From the NCBI GenBank assembly GCA_030612085.1, contig JAUWOM010000077.1, positions 1 through 5,312 on the forward strand: a DNA stretch of 5,312 bases. Reading direction: 5' to 3'. Positions 1 through 5,312 of this stretch are shown here, piece after piece (position 1 is the first letter of the stretch; each line of letters begins with the position of its first letter). Origin of the DNA: Actinomycetes bacterium. GTDB taxonomy: Bacteria; Actinomycetota; Humimicrobiia; JAHJRV01. The notes beneath the pieces were generated by a model. That model worked only from the letters and a program-made list of their open reading frames with translations. It was not told where the DNA came from and made no database searches. A program made the translations under genes and the position numbers.

Positions 1-21
1 GGAAATTGGAATTGGATGATC

Positions 22-2355
22 TTATTCATTGGATTTTATTTTTTCAAACTCTTCTTCTGTTATAAGAACTTCTCTGGGTTTACTTCCAGCATAACCACTA
101 ATAACTCCCATGTCTTCTAAAATATCTATTAGTCTTCCTGCTCTTGAATAACCTAATCTTAATCTTCTCTGTAAGAGTGAAACTGATGCATATCCAGCCT
201 TTAATATTACTTTTAAAGCTTCCTCAACAAGAGCTTCATCCTCCTTTGCAGCAGGAGAAATTTTCGATTCTACATCTGTTATCCCTTTAATATATTTAGG
301 TTTAACTTGATTTTTAATATAGGATACAGTGCTTTCTACCTCCCTCTGAGTTACAAATGCTCCCTGGATTCTTATAGGAGTTGATGCAGCTGTTGGTAGA
401 TAAAGCATATCTCCTTTACCAATTAATTTTTCCGCTCCAACCTGATCAAGTATTACCCTGGAATCTGTTCCTGAGGTAACAGCGAAAGCAATTCTTGAAG
501 GAATATTTGCCTTTATTATTCCTGTTATAACATTAACTGATGGTCTTTGTGTAGCAACTATTAAATGAATTCCAACTGCTCTAGCCATCTGAGCAATTCT
601 ACAAATTGAATCCTCAACTTCAGATGCAGATATAATCATTAAATCATAAAGCTCATCTATAAAAACAATAATATATGGTATATGTTGAAACTTTTCTTCA
701 TCCTCTGTCAATTGTTGATTTAACTCATCCAAATTTACATTATATTGTTCTATAGACCTAACTCTTGCCTTTGCAATGATTTCAAATCTTTGTTCCATCT
801 CTCTAACAACCCAGGCAAGTGCAGCTGCTGCCTCCTTGGGTTTTGTAACCACTTTTGTTAAAAGATGAGGAATCCCGTCAAAGACATTTAATTCAACCAT
901 TTTTGGGTCGATCATTAAGAATTTAACATCCCAGGGTCTTGTTTGAAAGAGTAGTGAAGTTAATATATTATTTAAACATGAACTTTTTCCTGAACCTGTA
1001 GCTCCAGCAATAAGTAAATGTGGCATCTCTACAATATCGATAAATACTGGATCTCCATTTAGGTCTTTTCCTATTGGAACAGTCAATATTCCTCTGTTCG
1101 GATTTATATCTGGAGATAATAATATATCTCCTAATGTCACTATTTCCTTTACTTTGTTTGGGACCTCAAGTCCTAATGCAGCTTTTCCTGGTATTGGAGT
1201 TAATATCCTCAGGTCTGGAGTTCCCAAAGCAACACATAAATCATTTTCAAGAGTTAATATTTTTCGCACCATTATACCAGGCGCTAATTGTATCGAAAAT
1301 AGAGTCACATTGGGGCCTCTGGTAACATCACTAACTTTAGCTTCAATCTTAAAGTCTGAAAGTATCCTTTCTAATGTTCTTACTACATCTTTTACATTCC
1401 TTTTAGTAATAGTAGAAATTAAACTCTTAGACTTATGTAAGAGTGAAAGTGGCGGTATTTTATAAGCTTTATCCTCAACAACACTTGCAACTGACATTAC
1501 AAGTTGAGTTGGGCTTGTTTCATATAAAATAGCTTTATCGGTTTGAAGTGTTTCTTTTGTTTTATAAATTTTTCTAAATTTCTCAATAGGTTCAAATGCG
1601 TGCTTGGGCTTTGATTTTTTTTCCTTTAATTCTGCAGATGTATAAATTTTTTCTGATTCCCTTGTTAGTATATAAGGTTTTTTAAGAATTGGTTTTAAAA
1701 ATTTTAATTTCATAGACAGGTTTTTTATATCATCCTTGATTTCTTTTAAAGATTTTCTTGTAAGTATCAAAGTCGAAATAATAAGAGATAATAGTAAAAT
1801 GATTGAAGTTGCAATCTTTCCAATAAATTTTGATAAATAATAAGTTAAATAACCACCTATATATCCACCATAAGTTACAATAACGTTTCTATTTAGCATT
1901 TGATTTCTGCTTACTCTTAAATGAATAAGTCCCAGAATTGATATGAAAGTAATTAAAAGACCTATACCTATTTGTTTATAATTAGCCTTTTCCTCTCTTA
2001 CAAGAAAAGATATTGACCAAGCAAAAAGTATAAAAGGAATTGCATACTTACCAACTCCAAATATCAATTCCAATATTTCATTTATTTTTTCACCAAAGAT
2101 ACCTGATGCTTTTGTATAAATAATTACAGCAAAAAGAAGTGCTATACTTAATACTAACAACCCATATAAATCTTTTTTCTCCTTAAATATCGGCTCACTT
2201 TTTTTAGAATTATGCTTAGGTCTTCTTTTTGCCATTTGCTTTTTTCTCTTAGGATTTTGTCTTACAGTTTTTTTGCTCTTACTATTACGACTATTTTTAT
2301 AAGATTTATTCCTTGTTTTTTTATTTGATTTTTTTGCGGACCTTTTATTTACCAT
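22..2355 (-). CDS. ftsK: FtsK/SpoIIIE family DNA translocase
   Basis: This is a septal, ATP-driven double-stranded DNA pump that clears or segregates chromosome ends at division or sporulation. The 777 residues show a Lys/Arg/Asn/Ser-rich tail (1-62) and about four membrane segments (near 64-82, 99-119, 128-146 and 160-199). A short linker (about 200-315) leads to the alpha domain (about 318-400) and the RecA-like motor (about 405-685). Walker A is GATGSGKSS at 451-459. Walker B is IIVFIDELYD at about 562-571, with Tyr where Ala is usual in DELAD. ATQRPSVNVITG (601-612) is also a family hallmark. The gamma winged helix (about 705-770) has SLLQRRLRLGYSRAGRLID and GSKPREVL, as in KOPS/SRS-reading family members. 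The linker is short, as in SpoIIIE rather than E. coli FtsK. The start is uncertain: Met41 (codon 2233-2235) begins MAKRRPKH, which looks like the Bacillus SpoIIIE N-terminus and would give 737 residues. Neither start has a strong Shine-Dalgarno. FtsK and SpoIIIE roles cannot be separated from this sequence. Confidence 0.97.
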   Translation of the reverse strand: MVNKRSAKKSNKKTRNKSYKNSRNSKSKKTVRQNPKRKKQMAKRRPKHNSKKSEPIFKEKKDLYGLLVLSIALLFAVIIYTKASGIFGEKINEILELIFGVGKYAIPFILFAWSISFLVREEKANYKQIGIGLLITFISILGLIHLRVSRNQMLNRNVIVTYGGYIGGYLTYYLSKFIGKIATSIILLLSLIISTLILTRKSLKEIKDDIKNLSMKLKFLKPILKKPYILTRESEKIYTSAELKEKKSKPKHAFEPIEKFRKIYKTKETLQTDKAILYETSPTQLVMSVASVVEDKAYKIPPLSLLHKSKSLISTITKRNVKDVVRTLERILSDFKIEAKVSDVTRGPNVTLFSIQLAPGIMVRKILTLENDLCVALGTPDLRILTPIPGKAALGLEVPNKVKEIVTLGDILLSPDINPNRGILTVPIGKDLNGDPVFIDIVEMPHLLIAGATGSGKSSCLNNILTSLLFQTRPWDVKFLMIDPKMVELNVFDGIPHLLTKVVTKPKEAAAALAWVVREMEQRFEIIAKARVRSIEQYNVNLDELNQQLTEDEEKFQHIPYIIVFIDELYDLMIISASEVEDSICRIAQMARAVGIHLIVATQRPSVNVITGIIKANIPSRIAFAVTSGTDSRVILDQVGAEKLIGKGDMLYLPTAASTPIRIQGAFVTQREVESTVSYIKNQVKPKYIKGITDVESKISPAAKEDEALVEEALKVILKAGYASVSLLQRRLRLGYSRAGRLIDILEDMGVISGYAGSKPREVLITEEEFEKIKSNE

Positions 2356-2389
2356 TATTTTTATTTCTTCTATTAATCAACCGTAAGTA

Positions 2390-2419
2390 TTTATATTAAA
2401 CCTATATCAATACTGTTAA
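2390..2419 (-). promoter_or_regulatory. Possible sigma-A type promoter for ftsK
   Basis: On the minus strand TTAACA (2414-2419) and TATAAA (2390-2395) are separated by 18 bp. Each differs by one base from the TTGACA and TATAAT consensus. Transcription would start near 2383, leaving a leader of about 28 nt before the first ftsK ATG. The position, between dapA and a functionally unrelated gene, is sensible. Chance matches are common in DNA this AT-rich, so this is a suggestion only. Confidence 0.35.
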
Positions 2420-2440
2420 TTATATTAATTCTATAATTAA
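2416..2440. repeat. AT-only inverted repeat between dapA and ftsK
   Basis: TTAATTATA (2416-2424) and TATAATTAA (2432-2440) are perfect 9-bp inverted arms around a 7-nt loop. The repeat starts 10 bp beyond the dapA stop in the direction of transcription. It could fold as a weak hairpin at the dapA mRNA 3' end. No GC pairs or following U-run are present on the minus strand, so it does not meet the usual description of an intrinsic terminator. It overlaps the -35 element of the suggested ftsK promoter. Confidence 0.45.
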
Positions 2441-2450
2441 TTAGATTTTC

Positions 2451-3338
2451 CTACAGTAGATTTAATTTATTTAAAGATTCTTTAAATCTTTTTTTCTCAT
2501 TTTCAGTAGCATTAACAAGTGGGAGTCTTAAAGGACCAACATTTATTCCCAGCATATTAACCATTGTTTTTACAGGAATGGGATTTGTTGTTATAAATAG
2601 TGTTTCAAATATATCCATTAGTTTTAAATGGATTTCTCGAGCTCTCTTAATATCACCTTTTTTATAGCTTTCTATCATATCTTTAATTTCCTTCCCGACT
2701 ATATGAGAAGCAACACTTACTATCCCGTCTCCACCCAAATTTAAAACTCCAAATGTATCACTATCATTTCCACTTAATACTTTGAAACTATCTGGAGTTC
2801 CTGTAATTATTTTAGTAATCTGTTTGAAATCTCCACTTGCTTCTTTTACTGCTACTATATTCTCAATATCTGATAATCTTATGATTGTAGAAGCATCAAT
2901 ATTTCTTGAGGTTCTTGATGGTACATTATATATTAAAATTGGAATATCTATATTTTCCGCAACTGTTTTAAAATGTTGATATAATCCCTCCTGGGGTGGT
3001 TTATTGTAATAAGGACCTACTAACATTACTCCATCCACTCCAATTTCCTGAGCAATCTTTGACAATTCAACAGTTTCTTTCGTCGAATATGTTCCAGTTC
3101 CAGCTACAACTGTGGCTATATCACCAACCGCTTCATTTACAGCTTCAAACATTTTACACTTCTCTTTTCCGGTTAATGTTGGAGATTCTCCCGTTGAACC
3201 ACAAACAATAATTCCATCTGAACCTTCTTTTATTAATTTTTTAGCTAAAATTTTTGCCATGTCCAGGTTTAGACTATAATCATCATTAAATGGTGTAACC
3301 ATTGCTGTAAATAAATTTCCCTTTAATTGCTTATTCAT
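2451..3338 (-). CDS. dapA: 4-hydroxy-tetrahydrodipicolinate synthase DapA
   Basis: DapA condenses pyruvate with aspartate semialdehyde through a Schiff-base lysine, committing carbon to DAP and lysine. The protein is a single TIM barrel of 295 residues, the usual length. It aligns to E. coli DapA with a +4 offset. The catalytic lysine is K165 in VAVKEASGD. Y137 and R142 sit in YNVPSRTS and Y111 in GPYYNKP. The GxTGES loop is at 47-52, with Ser48 where E. coli has Thr44. NPIPVK and PLRLPL near the C-terminus are also typical. YNVPSR, with its arginine, favours true DapA over N-acetylneuraminate lyase or other lyases of the superfamily. Residues of the E. coli lysine-inhibition site are changed (H53 to G57, H56 to K60, N80 to Y84), which suggests weak or no lysine feedback. 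The ATG is preceded by AGGAG at a 6-nt spacing, fixing the start. Flanking gaps are 115 bp (aspartokinase side) and 95 bp (ftsK side). Confidence 0.97.
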   Translation of the reverse strand: MNKQLKGNLFTAMVTPFNDDYSLNLDMAKILAKKLIKEGSDGIIVCGSTGESPTLTGKEKCKMFEAVNEAVGDIATVVAGTGTYSTKETVELSKIAQEIGVDGVMLVGPYYNKPPQEGLYQHFKTVAENIDIPILIYNVPSRTSRNIDASTIIRLSDIENIVAVKEASGDFKQITKIITGTPDSFKVLSGNDSDTFGVLNLGGDGIVSVASHIVGKEIKDMIESYKKGDIKRAREIHLKLMDIFETLFITTNPIPVKTMVNMLGINVGPLRLPLVNATENEKKRFKESLNKLNLL

Positions 3339-3344
3339 TATATA

Positions 3345-3349
3345 CTCCT
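3345..3349 (-). promoter_or_regulatory. Ribosome binding site of dapA
   Basis: On the minus strand AGGAG stands 6 nt (TATATA) before the dapA ATG. It is the only strong Shine-Dalgarno match before any start in the window. It fixes the dapA start and suggests efficient translation compared with the weakly led aspartokinase and ftsK genes. Confidence 0.8.
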
Positions 3350-3356
3350 GTTATTT

Positions 3357-3397
3357 ATTAAAAATTTTGAGTCACTAAAAATTTTAGTCTTTTTAAT
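3357..3397. repeat. Direct and inverted repeat cluster upstream of dapA
   Basis: Two near-identical words lie side by side: TAAAAATTTTGAGTC (3359-3373) and TAAAAATTTTAGTC (3376-3389), differing by one inserted G. The second sits in a perfect 7-bp inverted repeat, ACTAAAA (3374-3380) and TTTTAGT (3382-3388), around a single base. The whole block is bounded by ATTAAAAA (3357-3364) and TTTTTAAT (3390-3397), another perfect 8-bp inverted pair. It ends about 18 bp before the dapA start codon and 8 bp before its AGGAG. It may be a paired protein-binding site, a weak AU hairpin after the aspartokinase gene, or a product of replication slippage. The sequence alone does not decide. Confidence 0.45.
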
Positions 3398-3407
3398 GTT
3401 TGCATGT

Positions 3408-3457
3408 TTTATTTATTATTTATTACTTTTGATTTATTTACCACTTACTTTATTTAC
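3408..3457. repeat. Low-complexity AT tract at the aspartokinase 3' end
   Basis: The tract is built from short words: ATTTATT twice in tandem (3411-3424), and TTTATTTAC twice (3433-3441 and 3449-3457), 16 bp apart. The last copy covers the aspartokinase stop codon. Read on the minus strand, AAGTAA occurs twice in frame, a doubled stop. Slippage-driven expansion after the gene end is the simplest explanation. No gene is visible in it. Confidence 0.45.
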
Positions 3458-4677
3458 TTATTATTACCTAAATGAAAGTCCTTATGAAGTACTTTTAATG
3501 CTCTTTTTATATCTTTTTCGTTTACAAGACATGATATTGTCGAGTGAGAGTCAACAGTTTGTAAAATTTTAATTTTTTCTCTATATAAACTATTCGCTAT
3601 TTTAGCCATAATTCCTGGTACACCATGAATTCTTGTTCCAACAAGAGATATTTTAGCACAATTCTCCCTTAACCTGAAGTTTACATTTAGTTTATTTAAA
3701 ATTTCTATAGCTTTTTCTTTATATTCACTATTTAATGTAAAAATCAGAATACCAGGTGAAACAGTAAACATATCTAAACTGATATTTTTTTCTGCAAGAC
3801 TACTATATATTTCTAATCTCCTTTTATCCTCATCTATATTCTCTTCAAGCTTTATCGAAATCTGTATTATGTCTGGAATATGAGTTACAGCTCTTGCAAA
3901 TTTTTTAGTTTTAAAATCAATTTTACCCTCTTCAACCTTTTTTAAAACTTTTGTTCCTTTTTCTGGACTAAAAGCACTTTTTAATTCCAGGGTTATATTA
4001 TCACTCTTTAAAGCGATTTCAGCTGCTTCAATATTAACTATTTTTGCTCCATGACAAGACATATTAAATAATTCCTCATACTCAGTCTTATCAATCACTT
4101 TTGCTTCTTTTACTATATTAGGATCAGCTGTAAACAATCCTGCAACATCTGAATATATCTCTACTCTTTTTGCATTTAAAGCAACTGCTAATGCAACTGC
4201 AGTAGTATCACTTCCACCTCTTCCCAATGTTGTTATGAAACCATTCTCACTTCTTCCTTGAAATCCTGCAACAACAGGTATTATATCTTTCTCTAACAAG
4301 TCTTTTATATATTTTATGTTTATATATTTTATTTGTGCATCACCATAACTATTGTCAGTAATAATTCCTGCCATTTCACCTGAGAGCGGTTTTGCTTTAA
4401 ATCCCATTTTCTGAAGTATATTTGAGAATATAACAGCTGAAATTATCTCACCACAAGACATTAACATGTCTAAGTCCTCTTTTTGTGAAAAATCCACATC
4501 AACTAAGTTAAGCAAACTGTCAGTTGCATAAGAATCTCCCTTTCTTCCAATTGCTGAAACAACAATAACAGGAGATTCCCCTTTTTTCTTTAATTCAACG
4601 ACTCTATCAACACACTTTATTCTTCTTTTCTTAGTTGAAAGTGATGTTCCACCAAATTTTTGTACTACTATTTTCAT
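3454..4677 (-). CDS. lysC: Aspartate kinase (monofunctional, DapG-like)
   Basis: This enzyme phosphorylates L-aspartate with ATP, the first step toward DAP, lysine, threonine and methionine. The 407-residue length is normal for a monofunctional enzyme. The kinase domain (about 1-245) shows KFGGTS at 7-12, SCGE at 74-77, GFQG at 138-141, TTLGRGGSDTTA at 149-160 and a TADP motif at 183-186. Two ACT regulatory domains follow (about 265-335 and 340-400), including ENCAKISLVG and ILQTVDSHSTI. The phrases GRKGDSYATDSLL and VDSHSTI resemble Bacillus subtilis DapG, the DAP-inhibited aspartokinase I, more than LysC. No Met lies near the kinase/ACT junction, so a separately started beta subunit like that of Bacillus LysC is unlikely. 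One oddity is GAKIVNIEAAEIA near 210-222, where GAKVxxPRxVE is usual. MKIVVQKFGG is the standard N-terminus, so the ATG start is secure, but no strong Shine-Dalgarno precedes it. The symbol dapG would fit equally well. Confidence 0.96.
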   Translation of the reverse strand: MKIVVQKFGGTSLSTKKRRIKCVDRVVELKKKGESPVIVVSAIGRKGDSYATDSLLNLVDVDFSQKEDLDMLMSCGEIISAVIFSNILQKMGFKAKPLSGEMAGIITDNSYGDAQIKYINIKYIKDLLEKDIIPVVAGFQGRSENGFITTLGRGGSDTTAVALAVALNAKRVEIYSDVAGLFTADPNIVKEAKVIDKTEYEELFNMSCHGAKIVNIEAAEIALKSDNITLELKSAFSPEKGTKVLKKVEEGKIDFKTKKFARAVTHIPDIIQISIKLEENIDEDKRRLEIYSSLAEKNISLDMFTVSPGILIFTLNSEYKEKAIEILNKLNVNFRLRENCAKISLVGTRIHGVPGIMAKIANSLYREKIKILQTVDSHSTISCLVNEKDIKRALKVLHKDFHLGNNK

Positions 4678-4740
4678 CTTTAATTTTATAAACTATGCTA
4701 ATTACAAATTTATATTTACATACAAGAATGATATAAAAGT

Positions 4741-5312
4741 TTAAAATCCCAATAGCTTATCTATTCCATATGTGAACCCTGGCATTTTTGCTACATTTCT
4801 AACTGCTAAAAAAATACCAGGAAGGAAAGATTCCCTTGATATAGAATCATGTCTGATAGTTAATGTCTGTCCTGTAGTTCCAAATATTACTTCTTGATGT
4901 GCTATAAGACCAGGCAATCTTATACTATGAATATGAATATTTGAAGCAAAACAACCCCTTGCTCCCTCTACCTTCTCCTTTTCTCCATCTTTTAATCTTT
5001 TCCTACTTTTATATATGGATTTAATAAGATTTGCTGTAGCTAATGCGGTTCCAGAAGGTGCATCTGCTTTTTTATCGTGATGAAGTTCTATTATCTCGCA
5101 ATCCTTAAAATTTGGAGCTGCTTTCTTTACAAAATTCATCATCATTGCTGCTCCAATCGCATAATTTGGTGCCATAATAACATTAGCTTTAACTTCCTCT
5201 GCTTTTTTCTTTATCTTTGCTATTTTTTGTTCATCTATACCTGTTGTTCCAATCACTGCATGAATTCCATTTTCTAATGCAAAAATAATGTTATCAGGTG
5301 CAACTGAAGCAT
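4741..5312 (-). CDS. dapB: 4-hydroxy-tetrahydrodipicolinate reductase DapB, 5' end cut by window edge
   Basis: DapB is a cytoplasmic NAD(P)H-dependent reductase. It converts the DapA product to tetrahydrodipicolinate in the DAP/lysine pathway. The frame stays open to the right edge, giving 189 complete codons and a TAA stop. The GTG at 5254-5256 is an internal Val inside the conserved VIGTTG motif, not a start. Visible motifs, numbered in the fragment, are VIGTTG (about 19-24), APNYAIG (47-53), and HHDKKADAPSGTA (77-89). The last carries the histidine pair and the lysine equivalent to E. coli H159/H160/K163. AHQEVIFG and GQTLTIRHDS follow, and the end TYGIDKLL is typical of the family. The missing part is the N-terminal glycine-rich dinucleotide-binding segment, roughly 70-80 residues. 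The motif style matches Gram-positive-type DapB. The stop lies 63 bp upstream of the aspartokinase gene, so cotranscription is likely but inferred. Confidence 0.95.
   Translation of the reverse strand, partial: ASVAPDNIIFALENGIHAVIGTTGIDEQKIAKIKKKAEEVKANVIMAPNYAIGAAMMMNFVKKAAPNFKDCEIIELHHDKKADAPSGTALATANLIKSIYKSRKRLKDGEKEKVEGARGCFASNIHIHSIRLPGLIAHQEVIFGTTGQTLTIRHDSISRESFLPGIFLAVRNVAKMPGFTYGIDKLLGF

Noticed and set aside
1..21. Start of a further gene downstream of ftsK
   Set aside because: Only 21 bases remain beyond the ftsK stop. They contain short CCAATT-like repeats but no start codon with a ribosome site.
1074..1465. Overlapping plus-strand open frames of 83 and 103 codons
   Set aside because: They lie antisense inside the conserved ftsK motor and alpha-domain coding sequence, show no recognisable motif and match the pattern of shadow frames.
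2416..2440. Rho-independent terminator after dapA
   Set aside because: The stem has no GC pairs and no U-run follows it on the transcribed strand, so it is reported only as an inverted repeat.
2782..3211. Plus-strand open frames of 65 and 71 codons opposite dapA
   Set aside because: They are antisense to conserved DapA catalytic regions and have composition expected of reverse-strand shadows, with no family resemblance.
3327..3572. Plus-strand frame of 81 codons across the dapA/aspartokinase gap, rich in Leu, Phe and Tyr and membrane-like
   Set aside because: The hydrophobic look comes from AT-rich, T-heavy sequence. It overlaps the starts and ends of two secure genes, so a small membrane protein is not supported.
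4678..4740. Lysine riboswitch, T-box or promoter before the aspartokinase gene
   Set aside because: The gap is only 63 bp, far too short for a lysine riboswitch or T-box. No -35/-10 pair with acceptable spacing was found, only scattered AT-rich words.
5254..5256. GTG as the dapB start codon
   Set aside because: The frame continues upstream to the window edge, and the GTG encodes the Val of the conserved internal VIGTTG motif. The gene is simply truncated by the edge.
5077..5277. Plus-strand Cys/Tyr-rich frame of 66 codons
   Set aside because: It is antisense to the conserved DapB motifs HHDKKADAPSG and VIGTTG. Its cysteines are reverse complements of Ala/Thr codons.

Overview
This window looks like chromosomal core-gene DNA from a low-GC bacterium. 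It holds four genes, all on the minus strand, in transcription order dapB (5' end cut by the right edge), an aspartokinase gene, dapA, and ftsK/spoIIIE. There are no mobile elements, CRISPR arrays, RNA genes or toxin-like genes. Every long plus-strand open frame lies opposite one of these genes and is discounted.

The first three genes belong to the aspartate route to meso-diaminopimelate (DAP) and lysine. Aspartokinase phosphorylates aspartate. DapA condenses aspartate semialdehyde with pyruvate, and DapB reduces the resulting dihydrodipicolinate. The linking enzyme, aspartate-semialdehyde dehydrogenase (Asd), is not in the window. The fourth gene encodes a full-length, membrane-anchored FtsK/SpoIIIE DNA translocase. 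The order aspartokinase-dapA-(...)-ftsK resembles the Bacillus dapG-dapA-ymfA-tepA-spoIIIE region. Here the genes between dapA and spoIIIE are missing and dapB lies upstream. The aspartokinase is most like Bacillus DapG (aspartokinase I) from N- to C-terminus. A Firmicutes-like or Atribacterota-like source is plausible, but sequence reading alone cannot fix the taxon.

Layout on + coordinates: 1-21 is a tail beyond ftsK with no feature. ftsK is 22-2355. A 95-bp gap (2356-2450) holds an AT-only inverted repeat and a possible ftsK promoter. dapA is 2451-3338, with a clear AGGAG ribosome site. A 115-bp gap (3339-3453) holds a paired direct/inverted repeat and low-complexity AT sequence. The aspartokinase gene is 3454-4677. 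A 63-bp gap (4678-4740) shows nothing firm. dapB runs from 4741 to the window edge. No gap is long enough for a lysine riboswitch.

I find no new biological system. The points worth checking are: residue changes in DapA that predict loss of lysine feedback; the DapG-type aspartokinase, which suggests DAP-sensitive control; an unusual substitution in a conserved aspartokinase motif; an uncertain FtsK start; and the repeat structure just upstream of dapA.
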